In this document: one piece after another, positions 43,274 to 53,132 of the stretch | Position numbering within the stretch: the stretch's first letter is position 1 | Layout of the letters: each line of letters begins with the position of its first letter | Assembly (NCBI RefSeq): GCF_016917755.1 | Contig: NZ_CP070326.1 | Coordinates: 3,286,001-3,350,000 of the forward strand | Reading direction: 5' to 3' | Length of the DNA: 64,000 nucleotides | Origin: Streptomyces noursei | GTDB lineage: Bacteria; Actinomycetota; Actinomycetes; Streptomycetales; Streptomycetaceae | Notes under the pieces: model-generated | Told to the model about the DNA's origin: nothing | What the model saw: the letters and a program-made list of their open reading frames with translations, nothing else | Databases searched by the model: none | Program-made: the position numbers and the translations under genes

Positions 43274-44434
43274 TCAGGACCGGCCCGAGGGGTCGGCGTG
43301 CGCCACCGCGCGGGCGAGGTGGGTGGCCGCCGCGGCCCGCGGCGCGCTGCCGCCCGACCGGCGCCGGGGGTGGACGGTGTTGGCGAGCAGCACCAGGAAG
43401 GTGTCGGTGGCGCGGTCCAGGACCAGGCTGGTGCCGGTGAACCCGGTGTGCCCGGCCGCGCCCCGGCCGGCCAGCTCGCCCATGAAGTACGGCTGGTCGA
43501 CGGCGAAGCCGAGGCCGGGCGGGTCGAGCAGGGCGGCGACCGCGGCCGGGCCGAGGATCCGTGCGGTGCCGTACGCCCCGCCGTTGAGCAGCGTCCGGCA
43601 CAGCACGGCCAGGTCCTGGGCGGTGGAGAACACCCCGGCGTGCCCGGCGACGCCGCCGAGCGCCCAGGCGTTCTCGTCGTGCACCTCGCCGCGCAGCAGG
43701 CCCCGGTCCGCCTTGGCCCACGGCCGCCGCTGGTCCTCGGTGGCGGCCACCCCCTGCGGCGCCAGCGGGCCGTAGCAGGTGCTGGTCAGGCCCAGCGGAC
43801 CGGTGATGCCGTCACGGACCAGGGCGTCCAGGGGACGGCCGGTGAGCCGCTCCAGCAGCAGCTGGAGGGCGATGAGGTTGAGGTCGGAGTAGCGGTGCGC
43901 GCCGTACGGACCGCCGGAGGGGGCCGCGGCCTCGGCCCACAGCAGCGCCAGTTGGTCGGCGCGGCCCCGGTGGTCGTGGAAGGGCAGCTCGGGGGCGAGG
44001 CCGGAGGTGTGCCGGAGCAGGTCCCGGACGGTGATGCCGGGGACGAAGGCCGGCAGGTGGGCGGCGACCGGCGCGTCCAGGGCGAGCCGGCCCCGCTCGG
44101 CCTGCTGGACCGCGGCGATCGCGGTGAAGAGCTTGCTGAGCGAGGCGAGGTCGAAGACCGTGCCCACCCGCATCGGCTCCCACAGGTCGCGGGGCAGGTC
44201 CAGGCCGCGGTCCCGCTCGGGGTCGTAGCCGCGGTAGCGCACCGCCCAGCCGGCGGCGGCCTCGGCGGCGACCACCGGGCCCCGGCCGGCCAGCACCACC
44301 GCTCCGGCGCACCATGGCGGACGGCCTTCGGGCAGTGCCCGCACGCCGCTGACCAGCCGATCCATCCAGGCGGGGTGCAGTCCCGCCGCGGCCGGTGTGC
44401 CGGGCTTCAGTCTCGGGGCGTTCGGTGCTTTCAG
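43274..44434 (-). CDS. Serine hydrolase (class C beta-lactamase/DD-peptidase fold), probable CTG start
   Basis: Active-site serine hydrolase (386 aa with the CTG start). The S-x-x-K motif is ASLSKLF, the Y-x-N-type motif YSDLN and the third motif HTGFTG. No signal peptide is evident. The first ATG (44365) would cut off the family-typical beginning RLKPGTPAAAGLHPAW, which is open in frame upstream without any ATG, GTG or TTG. A CTG at 44434 shares CTGA with the stop of the upstream MFS gene and is preceded by AGAGGA seven bases away, so I choose it. It may be an esterase or peptidase; substrate unknown. Confidence 0.78.
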   Translation of the reverse strand: MKAPNAPRLKPGTPAAAGLHPAWMDRLVSGVRALPEGRPPWCAGAVVLAGRGPVVAAEAAAGWAVRYRGYDPERDRGLDLPRDLWEPMRVGTVFDLASLSKLFTAIAAVQQAERGRLALDAPVAAHLPAFVPGITVRDLLRHTSGLAPELPFHDHRGRADQLALLWAEAAAPSGGPYGAHRYSDLNLIALQLLLERLTGRPLDALVRDGITGPLGLTSTCYGPLAPQGVAATEDQRRPWAKADRGLLRGEVHDENAWALGGVAGHAGVFSTAQDLAVLCRTLLNGGAYGTARILGPAAVAALLDPPGLGFAVDQPYFMGELAGRGAAGHTGFTGTSLVLDRATDTFLVLLANTVHPRRRSGGSAPRAAAATHLARAVAHADPSGRS

Positions 44435-45756
44435 AGCCCATTCCTCTCGCCGGCGGTGCGTTCCTCCTTACGCTGCCACGGACGGCACATTCCCAGGAAG
44501 CTCACGAGCGCGAGAACGGCGCACGACAGTTGCACGACGGCCATCGGAACGGCCGTCCGTTCGCCGGCGATGCCCACCAGCGGCGAGGCCACCGCACCGA
44601 GCAGGAACGTCGAGGTGCCCAGCAGCGCGGAGGCGGAGCCGGCCGCGTGCGGGGTGCGCAGCAGCGCCAGGGTGTTGGTGCTCGGCATGACCAGGCCCAT
44701 GGCGGACATCAGCACGAACAGCCCGGCGGCGATGGGCACCAGCCCGACCTTCCCGAAGGTCCCGGACGACATCAGCAGCAGGGCCGCGCCGGCCAGCGCG
44801 ATCGCCACCAGGCCGACGCCGAGGACCTTGTCCAGGCCGACCCGGCCGACCAGCAGCTTGCCGTTGACCTGGCCGACCGCGACCAGCCCGACGGAGTTCA
44901 GGCCGAAGAGCAGGCTGAAGGTCTGCGGGGAGGCGCCGTAGATCTCCTGGACGACGAACGGCGAGGCGGAGATGTAGGCGAAGAGCGCGGCGAAGGCGAA
45001 CGCGCCGACCAGGAGGTAGCCGGAGAAGACCCGGTCGGCGAGGAGGTCGCGCATGGTGCGCAGGGCCGGGCCGAGGCCGCCGGGCTGTCGGCGCTCCGGC
45101 GGCAGCGTCTCGTCCAGCCGGCGCCAGACGAGGAGGGTGAGCAGCACCCCGACCACGGTCAGCACGACGAAGACGCCGCGCCAGTCGGTGACCCGGAGGA
45201 TCTGGCCGCCGATCAGCGGGGCGACCACCGGCGCCACCCCGGAGATCAGCATCAGCGTGGCGAAGAAGCGGGCCATCGCCACCCCGTCGTACAGGTCGCG
45301 CACCACCGCCCGCGCGATGACGATGCCGGCCGCGCCGGCCAGCCCCTGCAGCAGGCGGAAGGCGATGAGGAGTTCGGCGTCGGTGGCGAGCGCGCACAGG
45401 GCGGTGGCGAGCACGTAGACGACCATGCCGATGAGCAGCGGCCGGCGGCGGCCCCACTTGTCGCTCATCGGGCCGACGATCATCTGCCCCAGGGCCATGC
45501 CCGCCAGGCAGGTGGTGAGGGTGAGTTGGACGGTGGCGGCCGGGCTGTGCAGGGCGGCGGTGACCTGCGGCAGGGCCGGCAGGTACATGTCCATGGAGAG
45601 CGGCGGGACCGCGGTGAGACCGCCGAGGACGAGGGTGACGAGCAAGCTGGTGCGGCGGGCGGCGACCGGAGCGGCGGGCGCGTCCCGCCCGGATATGGCG
45701 GGCTGGCCGGGGGCGTCGTCCCGGGTCTCGGCGGCGGGGGCGCCGGACTCTGTCAT
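44431..45756 (-). CDS. Bcr/CflA-family multidrug MFS transporter
   Basis: Twelve-helix drug exporter (441 aa). A Pro/Ala-rich tail precedes TSLLVTLVLGGLTAVPPLSM and DMYLPALPQVTAALHSPAAT, the family's first helix and loop. GQMIVGPMSDKWGRRRPLLIG is the motif A between helices 2 and 3, and RLLQGLAGAAGIVIARAVVRD is the motif C-like region. ATG 45756 (MTESG) follows GGAG six bases upstream; an in-frame ATG lies four codons earlier. It is translationally coupled to the serine hydrolase gene and divergent from an SDR gene. Confidence 0.9.
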   Translation of the reverse strand: MTESGAPAAETRDDAPGQPAISGRDAPAAPVAARRTSLLVTLVLGGLTAVPPLSMDMYLPALPQVTAALHSPAATVQLTLTTCLAGMALGQMIVGPMSDKWGRRRPLLIGMVVYVLATALCALATDAELLIAFRLLQGLAGAAGIVIARAVVRDLYDGVAMARFFATLMLISGVAPVVAPLIGGQILRVTDWRGVFVVLTVVGVLLTLLVWRRLDETLPPERRQPGGLGPALRTMRDLLADRVFSGYLLVGAFAFAALFAYISASPFVVQEIYGASPQTFSLLFGLNSVGLVAVGQVNGKLLVGRVGLDKVLGVGLVAIALAGAALLLMSSGTFGKVGLVPIAAGLFVLMSAMGLVMPSTNTLALLRTPHAAGSASALLGTSTFLLGAVASPLVGIAGERTAVPMAVVQLSCAVLALVSFLGMCRPWQRKEERTAGERNGL

Positions 45757-45910
45757 GAGCGTCTCCATGAGTCGGTGATGGCGGCACCATGGTGGCACGC
45801 GGCGGACACCGCCCGGGGCGCCAGGACGCAGTCCTTTGGTCCTAAGCCCGCCGTCAACTGCCGCCCGGTTCGCGCCCGGTTCGCGCCCCGTCCGCCGTTA
45901 CTCTGCCGGC

Positions 45911-46843
45911 ATGGCATATGACACAGAGCGGGCAGGGTCGGCACAGGCGACACCGGTGGCACGGGCCGGGCAGGTGGGCAGTACCGCGACCGCGGCCCGG
46001 CCGACGCTCCCGGCGCCCTCCTCTCGGGGCCGGGCCCCGCGGACGGCCGCGCTGCCGAAGGAGGCCAGGGAGGACGGCGCGGCGGGCCGCAAGGTGGCGC
46101 TGGTCACCGGCGCGGGTTCGGGCATCGGCCGGGCGGTCGCCCTGGCACTGGTCGCCGACAACTGGACGGTGGTCCTGGCCGGCCGGCGACCCGACGCCCT
46201 GGAGGAGACCGCCCGCCAGGTCGGGTACGCGGGCATCGAGGGCCCCGCGGTGCTGCCCGTCCCGACCGACGTCACCCGCCCCGAGGAGGTCGGCGCCCTC
46301 TTCACCACGATCCGCGACCGGTTCGGCCGGCTGGACCTGCTCTTCAACAACGCGGGCGCCTTCGGCCCCCCGGTCCCGGTGGAGGAACTCTCCTACGACG
46401 ACTGGCGGGCGGTGGTCGACGTCAACCTCGGCGGCGCCTTCCTGTGCGCCCAGGCCGCGTTCCGGACGATGAAGGAACAGGACCCGCAGGGCGGCCGGAT
46501 CATCAACAACGGCTCCGTCTCCGCCCATGTGCCCCGGCCGCACTCGATCGCGTACACCGCCACCAAGCACGCGATGACCGGCCTCACCAAGTCGCTGTCC
46601 CTGGACGGCCGTCCGTACCGGATCGCCTGCGGCCAGATCGACATCGGCAACGCGGCCACCGAGATGACCGGCCGGATGCAGGCCGGGATCCTCCAGGCCA
46701 ACGGCCGCACCGAGATCGAACCGGTGATGGACGCCGCCGACGTCGCCCGTACGGTCGCGCACATGGCGGCGCTCCCGTTGGAGGCCAATGTGCAGTTCGC
46801 GACGGTGATGGCGACCGCGATGCCCTACATCGGGCGGGGCTGA
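45911..46843 (+). CDS. Short-chain dehydrogenase/reductase
   Basis: NAD(P)-dependent oxidoreductase (310 aa). A disordered Ala/Arg/Pro-rich N-terminal tail of about 60 residues precedes a classical SDR core: [19 protein letters not shown] (cofactor), [20 protein letters not shown] (catalytic Ser) and YTATKHA (Tyr-x-x-x-Lys). The substrate is unknown. The long tail is odd for an SDR; translation might start further in, but ATG 45911 is the only ATG close to a usual leader. Confidence 0.87.
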   Translation: MAYDTERAGSAQATPVARAGQVGSTATAARPTLPAPSSRGRAPRTAALPKEAREDGAAGRKVALVTGAGSGIGRAVALALVADNWTVVLAGRRPDALEETARQVGYAGIEGPAVLPVPTDVTRPEEVGALFTTIRDRFGRLDLLFNNAGAFGPPVPVEELSYDDWRAVVDVNLGGAFLCAQAAFRTMKEQDPQGGRIINNGSVSAHVPRPHSIAYTATKHAMTGLTKSLSLDGRPYRIACGQIDIGNAATEMTGRMQAGILQANGRTEIEPVMDAADVARTVAHMAALPLEANVQFATVMATAMPYIGRG

Positions 46844-46896
46844 CGCACCGCGGCCCGCCCGGGAATAGCCGGGCGGTGACGGATGGTTCCCCGGCC

Positions 46897-47799
46897 ATGA
46901 CACTCGACACCGCCGCCGGGGGCCCGGCCCGCACTCCCGAGATCCTGCGCTACACCGCGTTCTCCGCCGACCCCGCTGGCGGCAATCCGGCCGGGGTCGT
47001 CCTGGACGCCACCGGGCTGGACGACGCCGCCCAACTCGCCATCGCCGCCGAACTGGGCTACTCCGAGACCGCGTTCCTCACCGCGCCGCCGGAAGGGCTG
47101 GGCGAGCCCGGTCGGGCGTTCACCATCCGGTACTTCAGCCCGCTCGCCGAGGTCGCCTTCTGCGGCCACGCCACGGTCGCCACCGCGGTCGCGCTGGCCG
47201 AGCGCCAGGGCCCCGGCGACCTGGTCTTCGCCACCCAGGCCGGCCCGGTCCCGGTCACCGTCGCCCGGCACGACGGCGCCCTGCGGGCCACCCTCACCAG
47301 CGTCGAACCGCGCATCGAGCCGATCGCCCCGGCCGACCTCACCGAGGCGCTGGCCGCGCTGGACTGGCCGGCCGCCGATCTCGACCCGGCGCTGCCGCCC
47401 CGGATCGCCTACGCCGGCGCGCGCCACCTGGTCCTCGGCGCCGCCACCCGCGCTCGACTGGGCAAGCTCGACTACGACTTCGACCGGCTGGCTGCCCTGA
47501 TGCGCCGCCTCGATCTGACGACCCTTCAGCTGGTGTGGCGGGAGGGCGACACGGTCTTCCACGTCCGCGACCCGTTCCCGGTCGGCGGCGTGGTGGAGGA
47601 CCCCGCGACGGGCGCCGCGGCCGCCGCCTTCGGCGCCTACACCCGCGCCCTGGGCCTGGTCACCGCCCCGGTGACGCTCACCCTCCACCAGGGCCACGAC
47701 CTCGGCCGCCCGGGCCTGTTGACGGTGGAGCTGCGGTCCGGCGACCCCCGCTCGCACGTCAGCGGCACCGCCGCCCGGATCTCGGCGACGGACGCCTGA
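46897..47799 (+). CDS. PhzF family isomerase/epimerase-like protein (second copy)
   Basis: PhzF-fold protein (300 aa) with LRYTAFSADPAGGNPAGVVL, AAELGYSETAFLT (catalytic Glu), FTIRYFSPLAEVAFCGHATVATAVALAE in two adjoining blocks, and the second-lobe DPFPVGGVVEDPATGAAAAAF. It is closer to classical PhzF than the shorter paralogue at 38609. It lies 53 bp after the SDR gene on the same strand, so the two may form an operon. Substrate not predictable; no phenazine genes are nearby. Confidence 0.86.
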   Translation: MTLDTAAGGPARTPEILRYTAFSADPAGGNPAGVVLDATGLDDAAQLAIAAELGYSETAFLTAPPEGLGEPGRAFTIRYFSPLAEVAFCGHATVATAVALAERQGPGDLVFATQAGPVPVTVARHDGALRATLTSVEPRIEPIAPADLTEALAALDWPAADLDPALPPRIAYAGARHLVLGAATRARLGKLDYDFDRLAALMRRLDLTTLQLVWREGDTVFHVRDPFPVGGVVEDPATGAAAAAFGAYTRALGLVTAPVTLTLHQGHDLGRPGLLTVELRSGDPRSHVSGTAARISATDA

Positions 47800-47875
47800 G
47801 GACGCGGGGGCCTCGGGGCGCGGATCGGCGCCGGGGCGTGCGGGTGCGGGTGGACGCGGCGGCCCCGCCGCCCGT

Positions 47876-48277
47876 TCACCCGGCGCCCGGCAGGTCCCCT
47901 CCCGGCCCCCCGCACGCCCCGCCCCGCGGCGCGCAGGACACCGTGATCACGCCCTGCCCGGCGCCGCCGGCCGGCCGGACGCCCGCCCCGCCCTCCCGGT
48001 GCCCCGCGCCGAAGGTGTCGTCCCGCCACCCCAGCAGCGCCGACGCCACCACCACTATCAGCACCAGCACCACGAAGATCAGCAACGGCCGGGCCCGTAC
48101 GAGCAGTTGACGCACCCGCCCGGAGCCGCGGTTCGCCGTCCGGCCCCCCGCGGCCCTCCCCGGCGCCCTCCCCGGCGCCGTCCCCGCCCGCGTCCTCGTC
48201 CCCGGACCGCGGTGCCGTCCCAGCGCCCGCGCGATCCGTCTCTTCCAATACACCAGCCGGTAGTAGTGCTTCAGCAC
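47876..48277 (-). CDS. Hypothetical single-helix membrane protein (133 aa)
   Basis: GTG 48277 gives VLKHYYRLVYWKRRIARAL, preceded by GGGGAG five bases away. A basic cytoplasmic region is followed by one strongly hydrophobic helix (LLIFVVLVLIVVVASALL) and a Gly-rich tail with two cysteines (SCAPRGGACGG) that would lie outside the cell. No known domain recognised. Frame quality and ribosome site make it a likely real gene. Confidence 0.6.
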   Translation of the reverse strand: MLKHYYRLVYWKRRIARALGRHRGPGTRTRAGTAPGRAPGRAAGGRTANRGSGRVRQLLVRARPLLIFVVLVLIVVVASALLGWRDDTFGAGHREGGAGVRPAGGAGQGVITVSCAPRGGACGGPGGDLPGAG

Positions 48278-48446
48278 CTCGGCTCCCCCTCGTGTGACTG
48301 CCCGGGAAGCCACGAGGGTACTGCCCGCCGGCGCCCCCGGCGCCCGCTCGTGCCGGCACCGGGCCCGCCCGCACGCCCCGATGGACACCCGGCGGCCCGG
48401 CGGTCGGCACGGCCGCGGAGACGGCGACCGGCCTCCTCATGAGAAC

Positions 48447-48490
48447 GGCCCCGCTCCGACCCCCTGAGCAGGCGGGGGCGGAACGGGGCC
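48447..48490 (-). terminator. Terminator of the secreted protein gene
   Basis: Long interrupted stem (GGCCCCG... with ...CGGGGCC, inner CCCCC/GGGGG) around a 9-base loop, located 16 bases past the stop of the minus-strand gene at 48507. Confidence 0.65.
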
Positions 48491-48506
48491 GGTACGGCAC
48501 CCGCCG

Positions 48507-49040
48507 TCAGCCGAGGCCGGGCAGCCCCTTGAGCGGCAGCTGGTCCGTGGACGGCAGCCCCTTGGTGGGCAGGGCGCCGGTCGCCGCCTTCCCGGACAGC
48601 GCGTCCGTCACCGCCTTCCCCGGCAGCCCGTCGGTCAGCCCCTGCCCGCCCTTCCCGGGCAGCGCGTCGGTGGGCAGTCCACCGAGCAGTCCGCCGTCGG
48701 CGGTGGCCGCCTTCGCCGTCTGTCCCAGCAGGTCCCCGGCCGCACCGGCCGTCGCGCCCGCCGCCTCCGCCGCCGGCGGCGTCACCTTCGCCGCGGCCCC
48801 GCCGACCGCCGCGGTCTCCGCGGGCACCACCTTGTCGACGGCCTTGCCCTGGACCCCGCCCGCGACCTGCGTGGCCTGCTGCGCGGCCCCGTCCGCCACG
48901 CTCCCCAGGGCCCCGGGGTCCACGTTGCTCAGCCCGCCCAGGTCGGGGGTCTTCGGTACGTCGGCGGCGTGGGCTCCGGCAGCCGACCCCAGCGTCATCG
49001 CAGCCGCGGCCATGCCCACTGCCGTCAGAACTCGTCGCAT
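48507..49040 (-). CDS. Small secreted low-complexity protein
   Basis: 177 aa with a clear signal peptide (RRVLTAVGMAAAAMTLGSAA, cleavage after AHA). The mature protein is made of Ala, Gly, Leu, Pro and Lys-rich segments with recurring GL-PT/GLPGK-like units (GGLLGGLPTDALPGKGGQGL; LPTKGLPSTDQLPLKGLPGL). No enzyme motif is present. Possibly a cell-wall or spore-surface associated protein. ATG 49040 follows GAGGAG five bases upstream; TTG 49043 is in frame. Function unknown. Confidence 0.8.
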   Translation of the reverse strand: MRRVLTAVGMAAAAMTLGSAAGAHAADVPKTPDLGGLSNVDPGALGSVADGAAQQATQVAGGVQGKAVDKVVPAETAAVGGAAAKVTPPAAEAAGATAGAAGDLLGQTAKAATADGGLLGGLPTDALPGKGGQGLTDGLPGKAVTDALSGKAATGALPTKGLPSTDQLPLKGLPGLG

Positions 49041-49230
49041 CAAGGCTCCTCAAGGAATGAGATGTGCTTGTGTGATGAGAACGATGAGCTGCGCACCCGG
49101 ACACGCCCGATCCCCACCGGTGCGGCGCGCAGGACGGCGAGGGGGCGGACGCGTCGGCGCACACGCCGGGACCGGGCCGGGCGTGCGCCCGAACGCCCGA
49201 CGCCGCGCCCCTCCCCCACGAACCTCCTGG

Positions 49231-51279
49231 TCAGCGGCGGTTCTGCGGTACCAGTGAGGTCGTCAGCGTCGCGTTCGGCGCCAGGCGGGCGAGGACGGGA
49301 CGGCCGGCGGCATCGGTGGCCAGGGCGGCGGCGCCGACCACCGCGCCGGTGAGGGTCTGCCACCGCGGGGCGTGCCCGGCGCCCAGGGTGGCCAGGCTGG
49401 TGGTGCCGTCGTTGTTGCCGGCGGCCAGGAGCACGTCGCCGGCCACGGGATGCAGGGCGAGGACCCCGTAGCCGCGGGCGACCAGACCGACGCGCTCGCC
49501 CTGCCAGGTCGCGCCGCCGGCCGGCAGCCGATGGACCAGCGGGCGGGCGGACTTGGCCTCGCGGAAGGCGAGGAGGAGCGAACCGTCCGGCCGGGCCAGC
49601 GCGGTGGGCGGGTCGGCGGGGCTCGGCAGGCCGGTACGGCGGAGGAAGAACCTCCCACCGGGGTGCTCCTGCTGCCAGTGGTGGACGGTGTTGTGCCCGG
49701 ACCCGAAGACATGGACGCACCCCTTGCCGTCGGTGACGGCGGAAAGGCCCTCCTGGACCTCGGCGGGCTCCAGGTCCGCCCAGTCGCTCCAGGTGCCGTC
49801 GCCGCGCCGCTGACGGGCGGAGACGCCCTTGGCCCAGTTGCGGGCGAACAGCCACGTCGTGCCGTCGGCGTCCCGGGCCACGACGGGACCGCCGACCCGG
49901 CGGCCGTGATCGGGGGTGCGGTCGGGGGTGCCGAGCGAGGTCCAGGGGCGGAACGGGCCGCCTGGGCGCGGCTGTTCGGCCATGACGATCTCGCGGCGGT
50001 TGTCCGCCGCCTTGGGGCCCAGGGCCGCGATGCGTTCGGCGAACAGCTGCCAGCGGCCGTCCTCGGTGAGGGTGGCGGACAGCCCCGGCAGCAGCCCGTT
50101 GCCGCCCAGGGGTTCGGGCGTCGTCCAGCTGCCGTCGCCCTTGCCGGTCTGCTGCCATCTGACGGCCTGTCCGGCGAGCACGGCGAAGGCGGTCAGTCGA
50201 CCGTCGGGGCCCTGCCGCACCTGTGGGGCGGCGGTGGGATAGCGCAGGCTGGTGCGCTGGAGCCAGCCGGTGCGGTAGGAGCGGTTCCGGCCGACGTCGT
50301 AGTCTCCGCAGCCGGCGGGGAAGTCGCAGGAATCCGGCGCTCCGCCATAGGCGTTGAGCGCCACGGCCTTGTCGCGGACGAGCTGCGCGGGAAGGTTGTC
50401 GGGCCAACGCTCGTTGTAGTAGCCGCGGTACGCCATGACGGCGTGCAGGCGGCCCTCGCCGGGGCCCTTGTAGCGCGCCAGGGCGGCGTAGGTGAACAGC
50501 GCGGCGGCCGTGTGGTCGGGGTGGTCGGAGTAGCCGGCCTGGTCGTGGTGGCGCCGGTGCGCTCCGTCGTGCACCTGCATGTCCGGGTCGGGGTCCAGGG
50601 TCCGCACCAGCGTGGGCCGGTACCGGTCGAGGAGCTGGACGAGGACGTCGATCAGCCCGGACCGGGTGATCTTCTGGGAGCGGCGCACGGGAGAGCCCGT
50701 GCTGACCAGGGTGCTGGTGACCATCGCGGGGTCCGCCCACAGGTCCGGCAGGCCGCGCTTGCGGCCGCGCCCGACGGCGAAGTGCTGGTGCACACCCAGG
50801 AAGATCAGCTGGACGCCGGTGTGGCCGGCGAGGGTGTTCACCTCGATGAGCGTGCCGTCGGGCAGGGCCAGCGCCTGCATCCCCCAGCCCGCGTGCGGGT
50901 CGCCGGTGGCCATGAGCGCGTACGCCTGGCGCAGGCCCTGGCGGCGGGCGCCCGCGTAGGCCGCGAGGTTGGGCTCGGGCTTCGGCCGGCCCGGCACCTT
51001 GTTGACGCCGCCGGTCTCGCCGCAGTTCAGGTAGACGCTGACGAGTTGGTCGTTGGCCCCGATGGTCTGCTGGACCTCCGGGTTCATGAAGTACAGGTCG
51101 TCGTCCGGGTGGGCGAGTATCTGCATGACCCGGCTGCCGCTCCGGCCGTCGTCGGCGGCCGCCACCGCGCCGCGTCCGGCGGAGGGCAGGGAGGCCGTCC
51201 GCGTGGCGCCGCTGCACCCCGCCGCGGTGAGGGCGACAAGGCCGGCGACGAGGGTGCGGCGGGTGGGCTGTGGTCGCAC
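49231..51279 (-). CDS. PIG-L family deacetylase, Tat-type lipoprotein, with beta-propeller domain
   Basis: Predicted outside-facing sugar N-deacetylase (682 aa). The signal combines TRRTLVAGLV with lipobox LTAAGC. The PIG-L domain (about residues 50-310) shows the zinc motif LAHPDDDLYFMNPE and the distal HPDHTAAA. The C-terminal half contains repeated blades of the type DGTTWLFARNWAKG, WSDWADL, GLSAVTDGKGCVHVFGSG and HHWQQ, like PLL/tectonin-type glycan-binding propellers. It should remove acetyl groups from GlcNAc-like units in an extracellular polymer. It is 17 bp downstream of the Stealth gene, so both form an operon. Confidence 0.86.
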   Translation of the reverse strand: MRPQPTRRTLVAGLVALTAAGCSGATRTASLPSAGRGAVAAADDGRSGSRVMQILAHPDDDLYFMNPEVQQTIGANDQLVSVYLNCGETGGVNKVPGRPKPEPNLAAYAGARRQGLRQAYALMATGDPHAGWGMQALALPDGTLIEVNTLAGHTGVQLIFLGVHQHFAVGRGRKRGLPDLWADPAMVTSTLVSTGSPVRRSQKITRSGLIDVLVQLLDRYRPTLVRTLDPDPDMQVHDGAHRRHHDQAGYSDHPDHTAAALFTYAALARYKGPGEGRLHAVMAYRGYYNERWPDNLPAQLVRDKAVALNAYGGAPDSCDFPAGCGDYDVGRNRSYRTGWLQRTSLRYPTAAPQVRQGPDGRLTAFAVLAGQAVRWQQTGKGDGSWTTPEPLGGNGLLPGLSATLTEDGRWQLFAERIAALGPKAADNRREIVMAEQPRPGGPFRPWTSLGTPDRTPDHGRRVGGPVVARDADGTTWLFARNWAKGVSARQRRGDGTWSDWADLEPAEVQEGLSAVTDGKGCVHVFGSGHNTVHHWQQEHPGGRFFLRRTGLPSPADPPTALARPDGSLLLAFREAKSARPLVHRLPAGGATWQGERVGLVARGYGVLALHPVAGDVLLAAGNNDGTTSLATLGAGHAPRWQTLTGAVVGAAALATDAAGRPVLARLAPNATLTTSLVPQNRR

Positions 51280-51296
51280 AGGAGCTCTCTTGTGGG

Positions 51297-53132
51297 TCAG
51301 CGGGGTAGTTCGTAGCGGCTGGGCACCGGGAAGTACGACTCCAGGAAGGGCCGCAGCAGAGCCGTGCTCCGCTCCAGGTCGTCCTCCGTGGAGAGGGTGT
51401 CGTTGAGGCAGAACACCCCCTTGTCGCGCCGGAGCAGGAGCCGGTCGAGCCGGTTGGCGGTGTTGGGGTGGGCGACGTCCAGGTAGACGTACTCCACGTC
51501 GCCGGGCAGCGCCCGCCGGGTGTGGAAGGCGTAGTAGTGGTACAGCGACGACGGGATGGACAGGTCCGTCCCGCTGCGGAACCGCTGTGCGGCCGTCCTG
51601 CGGTGCTGCTCGCCGAACTCCCGCTCGATCTCGCCCAGGACGCTCCGGGTCAGCGCGTGCGGCACATGGCGCATCTTGCGGACCGGGGTCGTGCCGAAGC
51701 GCTCCTGTATCAGCGCGCGGTTGTTCTTCCCCGCGACGGAGACCGGTACGTCCTCCGGCGAGGGCGGGCCGAGCGGGACGAGGGCGGGCGAGGGGAAGAA
51801 CTTGGTCAGCCCGTTGGCGAGGAAGAAGTCCTTGGGGGTCAGCTCGGCGCCGAGGAAGACGTCGTCGTTGAAGTAGAGGAAGTGCTCGGACAGGCCGTCG
51901 ATGCGGTGGAGTTGGCTTTCGATGGCGTGGGAGTTGAAGGTGGGCAGCAGGGCGGGGTCGTCGAAGATCTCGCGGTGGCTGACGACCTTGATGCCGGGCC
52001 GGGAGGTGTCCAGCCAGGCGGGGGTCTGGTCGTCGGTGACGAGGTAGACGTTGCGCACCCACGGGGCGTACATCGCCAACGACCGCAGCGAGAACCGCAG
52101 TTCCTCGTGGTCGGCGTAGCGCGCGGCGTTGGCCGCCTCCTCGTGGTACGCCGCGCCGGCGAACCCGGCCCGGCGCCGCTGCCACGCGGGGTCGGCGCCG
52201 TCGACCCAGGTGTAGACGACGTCGATGGGGAAGGTGATGTCCTGGGGCACCGCCGTGGTGAACTCCTGACGGGTGCGCACCCGCACCGGTGAGGTGTCCC
52301 GCGTCCCGAAGGGGGCGGTGAAGTCGGTCATCGGGACCCGGAGGTAGGGGGCCTCGGCGGGCACGGAGTCGGTGATCGCGTTGCGCCGCGGGGCGGTCAG
52401 CCGGTCGCCCTCGCGCTTCCAGAACTCGATGTCGCAGCCGTGCTCCGGGCCCAGCACGAGGCGGTGGGCCGGGTCGGTGCGGTACCAGAACAGGCGCAGC
52501 GACGTGGCCTTGGCGTAGCGCCGCCAACTCGCCAGCCGGTACGCGGGCATGACGCGCCCGCCGTCCTCGCCGCGCGGGCCGAAGTACACGGGGCGCGTCC
52601 GGCAGAGGTCGGCGAGGGCACGCAGCACGCGCCCCCGGTCCTCGGTGGAGACCGCCACCGTGGTCCCGCCGGACTCGGCGCGCACGCAGAAGTGGTCGAT
52701 GTCCGCGGCCTCCAACGCGGCGGTGATCGCGCCCAGGTTGGCGCGGCGGGCCGTCTCCGGCGAGAGCCGCTCCTCGACACAGGCGATCCGCGGGCGGCCG
52801 TCCACGGCCAGGACGACGCCTTCCGAAGCCTCGACCAGGACGCGGTGCTGGATGGCGTGGCCGGCGCAGCCCACCCGCTGGACGCTGCGGCCGACGGCCG
52901 CGGCGCTGACGAACCGCTTGACGCTGCGCCGCATTTCGGGGGAGTACCGGCCGGCTATCGCGCGCCGCATCCGCCGGGGAACGACCTTGCGGTAGACGGC
53001 GACCACGGGCGACGCCTCGGTGTTGACCCCGCCGTCGCCGCCGGGGACCGCGCCGGTCGCGCGCGGCTCGGGCCGGCGTCCGGCTGCTGCTGCGCGCTGC
53101 TCCGTGGGCCGCACGCTCTCGATCTGCTTCAT
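51297..53132 (-). CDS. Stealth-family sugar-phosphate transferase
   Basis: Capsule-type hexose-1-phosphate transferase (611 aa) related to bacterial CpsY/SacB and the eukaryotic GlcNAc-phosphotransferase. After a basic N-terminus comes an accessory domain (about 80-290) ending in HGCDIEFW. The four Stealth regions follow: CR1 [13 protein letters not shown] (from about 303), CR2 [18 protein letters not shown] to NDDVFLG (343-427), CR3 [13 protein letters not shown]...HVPHAL, and CR4 [20 protein letters not shown]. Stealth proteins make phosphodiester-linked glycans. No signal or helix is evident. Start 53132 is not supported by a well-spaced ribosome site; GTG 53156 is an alternative. Confidence 0.9.
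   Translation of the reverse strand: MKQIESVRPTEQRAAAAGRRPEPRATGAVPGGDGGVNTEASPVVAVYRKVVPRRMRRAIAGRYSPEMRRSVKRFVSAAAVGRSVQRVGCAGHAIQHRVLVEASEGVVLAVDGRPRIACVEERLSPETARRANLGAITAALEAADIDHFCVRAESGGTTVAVSTEDRGRVLRALADLCRTRPVYFGPRGEDGGRVMPAYRLASWRRYAKATSLRLFWYRTDPAHRLVLGPEHGCDIEFWKREGDRLTAPRRNAITDSVPAEAPYLRVPMTDFTAPFGTRDTSPVRVRTRQEFTTAVPQDITFPIDVVYTWVDGADPAWQRRRAGFAGAAYHEEAANAARYADHEELRFSLRSLAMYAPWVRNVYLVTDDQTPAWLDTSRPGIKVVSHREIFDDPALLPTFNSHAIESQLHRIDGLSEHFLYFNDDVFLGAELTPKDFFLANGLTKFFPSPALVPLGPPSPEDVPVSVAGKNNRALIQERFGTTPVRKMRHVPHALTRSVLGEIEREFGEQHRRTAAQRFRSGTDLSIPSSLYHYYAFHTRRALPGDVEYVYLDVAHPNTANRLDRLLLRRDKGVFCLNDTLSTEDDLERSTALLRPFLESYFPVPSRYELPR
51850..52103 (-). repeat. 254-bp near-identical block, copy A (in Stealth gene 1)
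   Basis: Read on the minus strand, this segment matches 56431-56684 with only two base differences, both silent. Sequence on either side of the block is clearly diverged. The two copies are inverted with respect to each other, about 4.3 kb apart. Confidence 0.95.

Noticed and set aside
43812..44441. ATG frame starting MGSESTERPETE as an alternative start of the serine hydrolase
   Set aside because: It is in a different frame from the catalytic motifs. The in-frame CTG overlap explains the N-terminus better.
45855..45885. Short direct repeats GGTTCGCGCCC as a possible regulator site upstream of the SDR gene
   Set aside because: Only two to three imperfect copies in very GC-rich sequence; cannot be distinguished from chance.
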